This document shows positions 7,707 through 16,153 of a DNA stretch of 64,000 nt, one piece after another. The DNA is from Devosia riboflavina (GTDB lineage Bacteria; Pseudomonadota; Alphaproteobacteria; Rhizobiales; Devosiaceae). Each line of letters opens with the position of its first letter. Within the stretch, counting starts at the first letter, position 1. The stretch lies in contig NZ_JQGC01000017.1 of assembly GCF_000743575.1 (NCBI RefSeq), positions 169,016 to 233,015 on the forward strand. The letters are read 5' to 3'. The notes under the pieces are model-generated. The model saw only the letters and a program-made list of their open reading frames with translations, was not told where the DNA came from and did no database searches. The translations under genes and the position numbers were made by a program.

Positions 7707-9668
7707 TTACTGCCGGACCTGGAAGGAAAGGTGGACCGGCCGTGTGGCTGAAATTTCGACCCAGATCACCAGATCGCTGCGCTCGGCGCTGTGTCGCCAA
7801 CCCAGGCGCAGATGCTTGCCCGGCAAAATCGCCTCGCCGTCGATCTCGACGCTGACTTCACCCGGGCAATCGGTAATGATGAAGGCGGGGTTGATGATCG
7901 GCGTTTGCGCGCTTCCCATGAGGGTAAACCCTCTTCCCGCGCCCGCGGCCAGAACATAGGCCTTTTCTACCGGATCGAACTGCCCCTTCGCGCCCGAAAG
8001 CGGCGCCGGCGAGAGCCAGGCGGCGGCAAGCGGCACCAGATCTTCGACCTTCCGATCGGTCAGCCCATGCAGCATGACGCGCTGGCGCGAGGTTGGCGTC
8101 ACCTTGTAGTCAGCCCATTCCGAGCCGGTCAGCACCGAAGAATGCGAAGCCCGGTCGGCCGCCACGGCTCGCCGGCCGTCGGATGGAATATCGCTCGTCG
8201 GCCAATGATTCCACCAGGGGAACGTCTGCCCCTCGCTCAGGGTCTCGTGATAGTAAGGAGGAAAGAGCGGCGCAGGCTGCGGACCGTCGTCGCGCGTCAG
8301 GCAGGGCTCATCCGAAACGATCATATAGGGCCGCTGCGCGGCCTTGGTATTGATCAGCGCGATATTGGCGCGTGGCGGTTCCGGCAGATGCCGTGGCCGG
8401 CCATTTTCCCAGGAATAGGTTTTGGCTTCGCCCGCCATATTGGCCAATGTCACCGGCTCGATCTCCAATACATCCTCCGGTCGCTGCCCGGGGCCGAGCA
8501 CCACGATGGACTCCTGAAATTCGTGCGATTCCATCGGCTGGGTAGAATGGAGCGTGATCGAGCGCGTCGCGGTGCCATCGGGATAGATGGTGTAGACCTC
8601 GTCAGAAAAATCCGTCCAGCCGCTCACCGGGTCCTTGCGCGGTCGCACATCGAGCACGTCGACCAGGGCGTAGCGCCAATGCACGACGACACGAGCATCA
8701 TGGCTTTCGATGATGCGCACATGCGAATAGGCACAGTGCTTGTCCGACATCGGCTCGGCACAGCCGGTGGCGCCATTGCCCCAGGTTTCGTTGAATTCGT
8801 TGGTGTACCAGACGCCCTCTCCGCTGACCCAGCAGGGGATGTAATTGGTGCCGCGCCAGAATACGACCCGATAGTCGGCCTCGTCGAAGCGCACCAGAAC
8901 GTCAGGATGCTCGCCGACGCGCCAGCGCCGATCCCAGCCATCGTAATATTTGAGATGCTCATATGTCGCCCCGAAGCGCCCCTTACCGGCTGGCCCGGCA
9001 GGTAGCTTGCGAGGTGCCAGATCGGGCAATTCCGAGGGGCTCCCGACGGACCCAGCAGGAGCCACGCCCGAACCGATTGTGACCGCTTCGATCAGCCCGT
9101 CGAAATAAACGGTAATGGGCAGATGCGCGTAGGGGCGGATCGGTCCAGTGGGAATAATCTCATGGCGCGTGCGGCCAATGAGCGCCTCGCTCGCCTCCGA
9201 TGGCCGATAGGTGCCCGAGACGCTACTCCGTCCGACCTCCTGCCCATCGACAAGGATGCGCATGGCAGTGCCGGGCTCGTATTCGAAGACGACCCGATGC
9301 CAACGATAGAGATCAAGCGCCATCTCCCCATTGAGCACATGCAGGCCCGTGCTGGTCACAAGGGTGAAGCGCGGCCGCCCCCTATCGTCAATGGCAATGC
9401 TGAAGCCGGATTCACCACCGTCCCGCTCGAGCGTCAAAGCATCGAGAAGCGGGCAGACATTCCAGGGATAGGCGGCAAGCGCCAGATTGACGGCGATATG
9501 GAACGAGCCAGCCAAGCCGGTTGGCGCCGGCCCCGACACATAGCCGGAGAAACCGTCGAAGATCAGGGACCGGTCTGCGTCGAGCCCCTTAGCCGCGACG
9601 AGATAGCCATGGCGCGTATATTCTGTTTGAGCATCGCCAGCGGTCCAGCGATAGGACGAAGCAGACAT
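7707..9668 (-). CDS. LamG-domain protein of unknown activity in a glycan-use operon
   Basis: This 653-residue protein begins with a concanavalin-A-like LamG domain at about 35-205, with beta-sandwich patterning such as SLIFDGFSGYVSG, WHRVVFEYEPG and ILVDGQEVG. The remainder (about 225-650) is rich in Trp, Tyr, His and Asp, for example YRVVFWRGTNYIPCWVS, WYTNEFNETWG and CAYSHVRIIESHDARVVVHW. That density suggests a sugar-binding or catalytic pocket, but I do not recognise a named glycosidase or lyase family. No signal peptide is evident. It follows the two permease genes directly (16 bp gap) and has an AAGGAAT ribosome site, so it is co-expressed with the importer. A new hydrolase, lyase or esterase acting on imported oligosaccharides is plausible but unproven. 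Confidence 0.8.
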   Translation of the reverse strand: MSASSYRWTAGDAQTEYTRHGYLVAAKGLDADRSLIFDGFSGYVSGPAPTGLAGSFHIAVNLALAAYPWNVCPLLDALTLERDGGESGFSIAIDDRGRPRFTLVTSTGLHVLNGEMALDLYRWHRVVFEYEPGTAMRILVDGQEVGRSSVSGTYRPSEASEALIGRTRHEIIPTGPIRPYAHLPITVYFDGLIEAVTIGSGVAPAGSVGSPSELPDLAPRKLPAGPAGKGRFGATYEHLKYYDGWDRRWRVGEHPDVLVRFDEADYRVVFWRGTNYIPCWVSGEGVWYTNEFNETWGNGATGCAEPMSDKHCAYSHVRIIESHDARVVVHWRYALVDVLDVRPRKDPVSGWTDFSDEVYTIYPDGTATRSITLHSTQPMESHEFQESIVVLGPGQRPEDVLEIEPVTLANMAGEAKTYSWENGRPRHLPEPPRANIALINTKAAQRPYMIVSDEPCLTRDDGPQPAPLFPPYYHETLSEGQTFPWWNHWPTSDIPSDGRRAVAADRASHSSVLTGSEWADYKVTPTSRQRVMLHGLTDRKVEDLVPLAAAWLSPAPLSGAKGQFDPVEKAYVLAAGAGRGFTLMGSAQTPIINPAFIITDCPGEVSVEIDGEAILPGKHLRLGWRHSAERSDLVIWVEISATRPVHLSFQVRQ

Positions 9669-9684
9669 GGATATTCCTTGAGAA

Positions 9685-10515
9685 TTATGCCTTGAGCGCG
9701 CCTTCGATCAGACCGTTCTGGATCTGGCGGCGGAAGAGCAGGAAGACGATGAGCGGCGGCGCCGTTGCGAGCAGCAGGGCGGCGACCTTGAGATTCATGA
9801 GAGCGGCATGGCTGCCCTGGAAGGCCATCATCCCGAGCGTGACGGTGCGCAGCGACTGGTCGTTGAGATAGATCAGCGGCCACATGAAATCGTTGAAGAT
9901 CCAGATGAAATAGACGATGCCCACTGTCGCCATGGCCGGCTTGGCCAGCGGCAGCATGATGCGGGTGAAGATGTTCCATTCGGACACCCCTTCCACCCGC
10001 GCAGCCTCGGCGAGTTCGCGCGGAATGCCGGCGAAATAGGCCCGGAAGAAGAAGATGGCGAAGGGCACCCAGGCGAAATAGGTGAGGATCACCGCCCAAT
10101 AGGTGTTCACCAGGCCCAGCGTCGCCATGATCTTGAAGCTCGGGACCAGGATCACCTGCGGCGGGATCATCATGCCCGCGAGAAAATAGAGAAACAGCGC
10201 CTCGCGGCCGCGGAACTGGAAATGCGCCAGCGCATAGCCGGCGGCGCTGCAAAAGGCGATGAGGCCGGTAACGGAAAGGGCCGTGATGCCCAGCGAGTTG
10301 AGATAGAGCCGCGTAAAATTGCCCTGCTGCCAGGCATCGATGAACACCCCAAAATTGGGCGCTGCCGGCAGCGAGAACGGCGACTGGCTGATTTCCGCGG
10401 TGGTCTTGAGCGCCGTGGCGATCATCCACAGGAAGGGCAGCACGATCGAGACGGCAAGAGCCAGTAGCAGAAAGTAGGCAGCGATCCGAACGGCGAGTGG
10501 AAGCGATTTGAACAT
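9685..10515 (-). CDS. Carbohydrate ABC transporter permease, MalG type
   Basis: This 276-residue inner-membrane permease has about six hydrophobic segments and the MalG family coupling loop EAARVEGVSEWNIF (near residue 190), which docks on the ATPase. The N-terminal membrane anchor (LAVRIAAYFLLLALAVSI) and the terminal VFLLFRRQIQNGLIEGALK are typical of the family. It starts 3 bp after the partner permease stop, so the two are coupled. It forms the membrane channel together with the MalF-type protein at 10519, fed by the binding protein at 11474 and probably powered by the ATPase at 5714. Confidence 0.94.
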   Translation of the reverse strand: MFKSLPLAVRIAAYFLLLALAVSIVLPFLWMIATALKTTAEISQSPFSLPAAPNFGVFIDAWQQGNFTRLYLNSLGITALSVTGLIAFCSAAGYALAHFQFRGREALFLYFLAGMMIPPQVILVPSFKIMATLGLVNTYWAVILTYFAWVPFAIFFFRAYFAGIPRELAEAARVEGVSEWNIFTRIMLPLAKPAMATVGIVYFIWIFNDFMWPLIYLNDQSLRTVTLGMMAFQGSHAALMNLKVAALLLATAPPLIVFLLFRRQIQNGLIEGALKA

Positions 10516-10518
10516 GGG

Positions 10519-11406
10519 CTATGCCGCCTTCTGGCCGCGGCCGGACAGCGCCAGTTGAATGACGCTGACGCAGAGAACGATGACGAAAAGCATCATGGCA
10601 ATGGCCGTGCCATAGCCTGGATTACCCTTGAGGAAGGCCTCGGAATACATGAAGACGCTCAGAACTTCCGATGCGTGGAACGGACCGCCATTGGTCATGA
10701 CGACGACGAGATCGAAGAGCAGGAAGGCATTGGTGGTGACGAGCACGATGACCACGGTCAATACCGGCCGCATCAGCGGCAGGGTGATGTGTCGCGTGAT
10801 ATTCCAGGCGCTGGCGCCATCGACGCGCGCCGCTTCGATATAGTCGTTGGGAATGGTCTGGAGCCCGGCCAGCAGCAACAGAATAGCAAAGCCCAATTGC
10901 TGCCAGACATAGACCATCATGATCATCGGCAGCGCCGTATCGCGACTGCCCAGCCATTGGTGCTCGGCGACACCCGGCACGCCCAGAGCCGAAAGAGCCG
11001 GACCAACCAGACCTACGGTGGGGCTCAGCATCTGCGTGAACAAAAGGCCGATGACCACGCTCGAGAGAACGATGGGGATGAAGAAAATGGTCGAAAAGAC
11101 CGAATGTCCGCGCGGCCTGGCATTGAGGATCAGCGCATAGGTCATCCCCAGCACGATGATCGCGCAAAGCACCACAGCAACGAACAGCAGATTGTTGCGC
11201 AGCGCGTTCCAGAACCAGCGATCGTCGAAAAGCTCGACATAATTAGCCAGTCCCACCCAGCGGATGGAGGCGAGGCTGACCCCGTTCCACTGCGTAAAAC
11301 TGGACAGGAAGGCCACGACCGCCGGGACGATCCAGAACACGGTATAAAAGGTAAAGGCCGGTAGCAGCAGCCAGATGTGGAACTTGGTCCGGCCCGAACG
11401 GCGCAC
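10519..11406 (-). CDS. Sugar ABC transporter permease, MalF type
   Basis: This inner-membrane permease has about six transmembrane segments and the coupling motif EAARVDGASAWNI. I placed the start at GTG 11406, giving 295 residues. It has a GAGGAGA ribosome site 6 nt upstream and gives the usual RRSGRTKFHIWLLLPAF beginning. The longer frame to 11532 would overlap the binding-protein gene and lacks family-like sequence. It lies second in the operon after the binding protein and partners the permease at 9685. Confidence 0.93.
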   Translation of the reverse strand: MRRSGRTKFHIWLLLPAFTFYTVFWIVPAVVAFLSSFTQWNGVSLASIRWVGLANYVELFDDRWFWNALRNNLLFVAVVLCAIIVLGMTYALILNARPRGHSVFSTIFFIPIVLSSVVIGLLFTQMLSPTVGLVGPALSALGVPGVAEHQWLGSRDTALPMIMMVYVWQQLGFAILLLLAGLQTIPNDYIEAARVDGASAWNITRHITLPLMRPVLTVVIVLVTTNAFLLFDLVVVMTNGGPFHASEVLSVFMYSEAFLKGNPGYGTAIAMMLFVIVLCVSVIQLALSGRGQKAA

Positions 11407-11473
11407 GGCACTTCTCCTCGGCGATAGACGGAAAGGGGGAGGGAGCGGACGGCCGCTCCCTCCCGGATCGGCA

Positions 11474-12772
11474 TTACCAGTTGCGCGAGGCTCGCAGGTC
11501 GTCAACGCATTCCTGATGCATGTCGCCGGCATCCTGCGGGCTGAGATCGCCGGTCAGCACCGCGACATTGGCCTCGTTCACATTCTCCTGCATGCACTGC
11601 ACATCCTCGATCATATCGAGGAAGGGCGAGGCGTTCTGCGCGTTTTCGAGCAAATCGCTCACCTGGCGCAGCATCGGATCCATGGTCCAGGATGACATGT
11701 CGTAATTGTAGGGGCTGAGGTCGAAATTTTCTTCCACATAGAGCTTCTGGACTTCCTCGCTGGTGAGGAATTCGAGGAAGCGCTTGGCCGCATCTGCGTC
11801 CTTGGTGGTGGAGGGAATGGTGAACAGCAACGAATTGGTGACGATGGCCGTCGGCTCCGGGCTATCGGCAACCGGAGGGAACAGCGTCAGCGCGACATCT
11901 TCGGCTCCCGCGCCCTTGGCCATGCCAACGCCCCAGCTGCCCGTGGAATAGAATGGCGCCCGGCCCGAGAAGAACAGGCCTGCCGCCGTGTCGTTATCAT
12001 CCGAGAGATAGCCGGGGGTGAAATATCCGGCATCGGCCACGGCCTTGAACAATTCCCAGGCGCGCACTGGCTTCTCATCGCTCCATTTGATGTCGGAGGT
12101 GACGGAGGGGTCGAGCGTCTGCAGGCCAATACGATCGTATTCGTCCTTGCTCAATACGCCATGCAGGATGTGGTTGAAGTAGTGATTGCCAGTCCACTGA
12201 TCGCGATCGCCGAAAGCGATGGGCGTAATGCCGGCATCGAGGAAGGTTTGGCTCGCATCCATGAACCCTTCCCAAGTGGCAAGACTAGCCGGGTCGACGC
12301 CCTGCTCTTCGAGCATTTTCGGATTGTAATAGAGGATATTGCCAACCTTGAGGCCCCAGAGCACGCCGTAGGACTTGCCGTCGTACTGATACATGGTCTC
12401 AAGGCCTGGACGCAGCTTGGCCTCGATCGGTGTGACAAAGTCGGTCAGATCCAGCAGTTGCCCGGACTGGGCGTATTGAAAAGCGTTGGAACCGGCATTG
12501 ACCTCGGCAATATCGGGCGGCGTGCCGCCGGCAAAGGCCGTGCGCAGCGCGGTTTCATAGGCGGTGTTTTCAAACGCGGTATGTTTGACCACGATGTCGG
12601 GATTGGCCGCATTGAACATCTCGACCGCCTTATTGAGCACGGTGGATTCTGGAGGAGCCGAAAGCTCCGACCAGAGATTGAGTTCAACGGTTTGCGCCAT
12701 TGCCCCGCCCTGGGCGATTGCAAAGGCAACGCCGGCCAGGGCCAGAGCGCGCAAGGTGCGAAGTGTCGTCAT
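11474..12772 (-). CDS. Extracellular sugar-binding protein of ABC importer
   Basis: This 432-residue periplasmic receptor of the family 1 solute-binding type has a clear signal peptide at about 1-26 (LALAGVAFAIAQGGAMAQ, cut after AMA). It has the family pattern VELNLWSELSAPPEST near the mature N-terminus and FFSGRAPFYSTGSWGVG in the hinge region. It is the first gene of the importer operon, with a GGGAGG ribosome site, and is transcribed from a promoter overlapped by the GntR-type operator. Binding proteins of this class take oligosaccharides or modified monosaccharides. With a GH43 enzyme in the same regulon, xylo- or arabino-oligosaccharides are likely ligands. Confidence 0.93.
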   Translation of the reverse strand: MTTLRTLRALALAGVAFAIAQGGAMAQTVELNLWSELSAPPESTVLNKAVEMFNAANPDIVVKHTAFENTAYETALRTAFAGGTPPDIAEVNAGSNAFQYAQSGQLLDLTDFVTPIEAKLRPGLETMYQYDGKSYGVLWGLKVGNILYYNPKMLEEQGVDPASLATWEGFMDASQTFLDAGITPIAFGDRDQWTGNHYFNHILHGVLSKDEYDRIGLQTLDPSVTSDIKWSDEKPVRAWELFKAVADAGYFTPGYLSDDNDTAAGLFFSGRAPFYSTGSWGVGMAKGAGAEDVALTLFPPVADSPEPTAIVTNSLLFTIPSTTKDADAAKRFLEFLTSEEVQKLYVEENFDLSPYNYDMSSWTMDPMLRQVSDLLENAQNASPFLDMIEDVQCMQENVNEANVAVLTGDLSPQDAGDMHQECVDDLRASRNW

Positions 12773-12817
12773 GACCGATCGGTCCTCCCTTTCGTATCGG
12801 GACTTGGTCCCTCAAAT

Positions 12818-12855
12818 ACTAATATATCGGTATATCGGAAACCAGAAGACGTCAA
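12818..12855 (-). promoter_or_regulatory. Second GntR-type operator, promoter of importer operon
   Basis: On the minus strand TTGACG (12850-12855) is followed after 17 nt by TACCGA, embedded in ATATA-TCGG-TATAT (plus strand). The 18-mer ACTAATATATCGGTATAT at 12818-12835 is identical to the one at 6800. Its position relative to the -35 is also identical, which strongly suggests one regulator acts on both promoters. Confidence 0.7.
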
Positions 12856-13025
12856 GGCAAAGAGGCGCTCTCGCGCCGACCCCACCACCCGCCGTCGACT
12901 ACGACAAATTGTCCGGTGATCATCTTGGCACGGTCGGAGGCAAGAAACGCGACGAGTTCGGCAAAGACGCGGTATTCCGCATTCACGGGGCGGGGGTCGG
13001 CGCCAGCATGAAGGGCACGGATATT
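12852..13025 (-). pseudogene. C-terminal remnant of an SDR oxidoreductase
   Basis: The minus strand encodes 57 residues ending in SDRAKMITGQFVVVDGG plus a short tail, the standard SDR C-terminus with the ITGQ...VDGG motif. It also includes NAEYRVFAELVAFL. An in-frame TAG at 13026-13028 blocks the frame upstream, and no Rossmann or catalytic segment is found. The fragment is therefore a relic. Its last codons overlap the -35 box of the importer promoter, so the promoter was assembled on, or survived beside, a deleted gene. Confidence 0.7.
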
Positions 13026-13054
13026 CTAGTCTGGAAGACGGCTCTCGACATTAG

Positions 13055-13315
13055 CGGCGGTCGCATCGATGCGACTGGCTCGCAATTGCTGTCTTCGGAA
13101 AAAGCCCGGATCGCGTCCGCGGGGAACCTAGTCCGATCGGTGGGGAACTGTTCGCCGACGGCGAGATCGTTGTTTCGGGGACCGGCGCACTTTCGAACTC
13201 TATGCGCATGCGGCCGGCCGACGGCAATTCCGCAGATTCCCTAAATCTGCCCACCGGCGCGCTTTCCCATCAGCTGGTTGGTGACCCACGCGTAGCGCCG
13301 CGAGGTAACGATTGA
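13055..13315 (+). other. Unassigned open stretch without a start codon
   Basis: The plus-strand frame is open for 86 codons between stops and includes segments such as GGELFADGEIVVSGTGALSN that look protein-like. It has no start codon or ribosome site at its beginning, and an overlapping minus-strand frame is also open. I do not recognise the sequence. It may be a gene fragment in the same debris as the SDR remnant. The rest of 13030-13546 shows nothing I can name. Confidence 0.25.
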
Positions 13316-13546
13316 CCGTTGAAAAACGCTCGCGCAGGCCGAGGCACTTGGTTCGAAATATGCCGACATCGAGGTTTAGGCGCCGCCAAAGGCAACGGCG
13401 CCAAACAACAACTGCGCGGTATTGTGACCTGCGGCCCTAGGTCTCTTCCAGATATCCGGGATTCTTGCCCACCAAGGGGACGAACGAGCCAAGCCGCATT
13501 CACTAGAGAACAATTTCTATTTCTCTAAAGCCGAACAAGAGCGGTC

Positions 13547-14332
13547 TTAGGGTAGTGGGTTTCCTACTGTGAGGTGTGTTCCGGAATCGATAACGAGCAG
13601 TTGCCCGGTAACGCAGCGCGCACCAACGACTAACCATTCGATCATGTCAGCGACGTCATCGGGCGAAGGGATCGTTTTCAGCGGGGCGATGTCAGCAACA
13701 CGCCGCTTGAAATGCTCATAACTATCAGAATTTTGCCAAGCGAGCGCCCAGTTGGTGTCCACGAAACCCGGACAGATGGCATTGACGCGTATCTCTGGCG
13801 CAAGTTCTCGGGCCAATCCTATCGTCAGAGTATTGAGAGCTCCTTTTGATGCGGCATAGGAAAGCGAAGAGCCATCGCCGGTAATCCCTGAATCCGAGGA
13901 GACATTGATTATGGTGCCAGCGCCGGAGCGCTTCAGGTGGCGTGCTGCGGCTCGGATCATCTGAAACGCGCCGGTGACGTTGACAGCATTAACTGCCGAA
14001 AAGTCATCACTGCTGAGGGCGTCAAGATCATTGGCCGGAACACGACGGGTGACGCCGGCGCAATTTACCAAAATATCGAGACGCCCAAGAGAAGCGACAG
14101 TTTCCTCTGCCATATGGCGGCAGTCGGCATCACTGGCGACATTGCCCTTCAGCGTAATGGCATTCACACCCAGAAGCCGGCAACTTTCGGCTACCGCTTC
14201 GGCGCCGGCGCTGTTGCGAGAATAGTTGATCGCAACAGAACATCCTATTTCAGCCAGTCTCGCTGCGGCGGTGGCTCCAATGCCTGAGCCACCCCCAGTG
14301 ATGAGAGCGACGCTCCCCTCGGCACGTTTCAT
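13547..14332 (-). CDS. SDR family oxidoreductase
   Basis: This 261-residue NAD(P)-dependent dehydrogenase has the cofactor motif TGGGSGIG (residues 11-18), NCAGVT at the NNAG position, the catalytic serine in INVSSDSGIT and the active-site YAASK. The C-terminal CVTGQLLVIDSG matches the family end. It follows the MalG-type permease by 9 bp, so it ends the importer operon that begins at 17404. It probably oxidises the imported sugar or an intermediate. 3-ketoacyl-reductase-like and glucose-dehydrogenase-like members look alike at this level, so the substrate is open. A possible ribosome site is weak. Confidence 0.88.
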   Translation of the reverse strand: MKRAEGSVALITGGGSGIGATAAARLAEIGCSVAINYSRNSAGAEAVAESCRLLGVNAITLKGNVASDADCRHMAEETVASLGRLDILVNCAGVTRRVPANDLDALSSDDFSAVNAVNVTGAFQMIRAAARHLKRSGAGTIINVSSDSGITGDGSSLSYAASKGALNTLTIGLARELAPEIRVNAICPGFVDTNWALAWQNSDSYEHFKRRVADIAPLKTIPSPDDVADMIEWLVVGARCVTGQLLVIDSGTHLTVGNPLP

Positions 14333-14341
14333 TGCGTTTTC

Positions 14342-15220
14342 CTATTTGATAGCGCCCTGCGTCAATCCGGCGATGAACTGACGAGAAAGCAATATGTAGA
14401 GAAGCGTGATGGGCAACGCAGCAAGGGTCAGCCCAGTAAACAACACGCCCCAGTCCGTCACGAATTCGCCCATGAACACGGTCAGTCCCTGCGGCAGGGT
14501 CTTGAGGCTGTCCGAGGTGATCAGGATCAGAGGAAAGAAGAAGTCGTTCCAGATGGGCACGGCATTCTGGATGGCGACGATGACCATGGCCGGGCGGGCC
14601 AGCGGCAGCATGACCTGCCACATGATGACCAATTCATTGGCGCCATCGATGCGAGCGCTTTCCTCAAGCTCCTTGGGCAGTGCGCGCAGGAATCCGGTCA
14701 TAATGAAGACTGCCGAGGGAATGCCCATGGCCGTATAGACCAGGATGAGCCCGGCATAGGTATTGAGCAGGTTGAGCGCATTAAGCTGCAGGAACAGCGG
14801 AATGATCGCCAGCTTGAGCGGAACGGTCATGCCCGAAAGGAAGAACATGAGCCAGAGCCCGGAATGGCGGAACTCGTAGCGGGCTATGGCATAGGCCGCC
14901 ATGGTGCTGACGACCAGGATCAGCGCCACCGAGGCCGTAGTGACCAGCAGCGAATTGCCCATATATTGCAGGAAATTGGTCTCGCTCCAGACCTTTTCCA
15001 GATTGGCGAAGTTCAGGCCCTGAGGCAGCGCCAGCGGTGACGAGAAGATCTCCGCATTGGACTTGAACGAGGACATGACCATGACGAAGAGCGGGTAGAG
15101 CATGATCACGGCATTAAGCCAGAGCAGGGCCTGAATGGCCCCGTTCTTAAGGCCTTCGCCCTTGTAGGTGGACGGACGCGACGAAGACTGGGCGGGCGAG
15201 GTGCTGGTGATATCGGTCAT
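14342..15220 (-). CDS. Carbohydrate ABC transporter permease, MalG type
   Basis: This 292-residue membrane protein has about six hydrophobic segments and the coupling loop ELEESARIDGANELVIM near residue 200. The N-terminal 30 residues are polar and Ser/Thr-rich before the first membrane helix (LLWLNAVIMLYPLFVMVMSS). Its start overlaps the partner permease stop by one base (TGATG), indicating translational coupling. It forms the second half of the channel with the protein encoded at 15220-16152. The ATPase is most likely the one encoded at 24556. Confidence 0.93.
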   Translation of the reverse strand: MTDITSTSPAQSSSRPSTYKGEGLKNGAIQALLWLNAVIMLYPLFVMVMSSFKSNAEIFSSPLALPQGLNFANLEKVWSETNFLQYMGNSLLVTTASVALILVVSTMAAYAIARYEFRHSGLWLMFFLSGMTVPLKLAIIPLFLQLNALNLLNTYAGLILVYTAMGIPSAVFIMTGFLRALPKELEESARIDGANELVIMWQVMLPLARPAMVIVAIQNAVPIWNDFFFPLILITSDSLKTLPQGLTVFMGEFVTDWGVLFTGLTLAALPITLLYILLSRQFIAGLTQGAIK

Positions 15221-16152
15221 CAGATTTCGATCTCGCGGCTGCGCAGGTACTTGAGGGCAACCACGGTGACAGCGCCCACGAACAGGAACATCAGCACGGC
15301 AAGGGCGCTGCCCTGGCCAAAGTCCTGGATACCGCTGGTGACGCTACCGAAGGCGGTGCGGTAGAAATAGAGCGCAAGCACATCGGTGGAGCGGCCGGGC
15401 GAGCCTTCCATATCGGCCATCATCAAGGGCAGTTCGAACCAGTTGAAGCTGCCGATGAAGGTGAGCACGGTGACGATGGTGACGCTGGGGGCGATCAGCG
15501 GCCAGACGATCTTGGTAAGGATGGTCCAGTCGCCAGCGCCATCGAGGCGGGCGGCTTCGAGCACTTCGCGGCTGATGCGCTGCATGCCGGCCAACAGGAC
15601 CAAGGTGGGGAAGCCCATCCAGTGCCACACATTGGCAAAGACGATCGAACCCAAGGCAGTGGGTTCACTGCCCAGCCATGCTGGGCCCATGATGCCGAAG
15701 AGGCCGAGCGCGGCGTTGACGACGCCGAACAGCGGATGGAGCAGCAGCTTCCAGAGGAAAGCCACGATGACGGCGGATAGCACCACCGGCAGGAAGACAA
15801 TCACCTGATGCACCCGGTGGCCGGGCAATTCCTTGAGCAGGGCATAGGCAATGAGCAGGGCAAGGCCGTTTTCCAACACCATCAGGGCGAAGAAAACGAC
15901 GATATTGTGCCAGAGTGCGTTGTAGGTAGCTTCGCGGAAGGGGCTTTGGAACAGCACCTTGTTGAAGTTTTCGAACCACACGAAATCGCCAGGCGTGAGC
16001 CCTTCAAATCTGAAAAACGAGAGTTGAAGGGCCGACATCAGCGGCCAGACCACGAAGGTCATCATGATCACGGCCGCTGGCGCCAGAAGGAAAGCGATCC
16101 AGAGCGACCGGCGCGACAGGGGGGAGGAGTTGCGGCGCCGTTCGGCTGTCAT
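15220..16152 (-). CDS. Sugar ABC transporter permease, MalF type
   Basis: This membrane permease of 310 residues has about six transmembrane segments and the coupling sequence EAARLDGAGDWTIL. I chose the ATG at 16152, which has AAGGAAAG upstream and starts one base after the binding-protein stop. The frame extending to 16188 would overlap that gene. The sequence SRRSLWIAFLLAPAAVIMM marks the first membrane helix. It is the second gene of the minus-strand importer operon that starts at 17404. Confidence 0.93.
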   Translation of the reverse strand: MTAERRRNSSPLSRRSLWIAFLLAPAAVIMMTFVVWPLMSALQLSFFRFEGLTPGDFVWFENFNKVLFQSPFREATYNALWHNIVVFFALMVLENGLALLIAYALLKELPGHRVHQVIVFLPVVLSAVIVAFLWKLLLHPLFGVVNAALGLFGIMGPAWLGSEPTALGSIVFANVWHWMGFPTLVLLAGMQRISREVLEAARLDGAGDWTILTKIVWPLIAPSVTIVTVLTFIGSFNWFELPLMMADMEGSPGRSTDVLALYFYRTAFGSVTSGIQDFGQGSALAVLMFLFVGAVTVVALKYLRSREIEI

Positions 16153-16153
16153 C

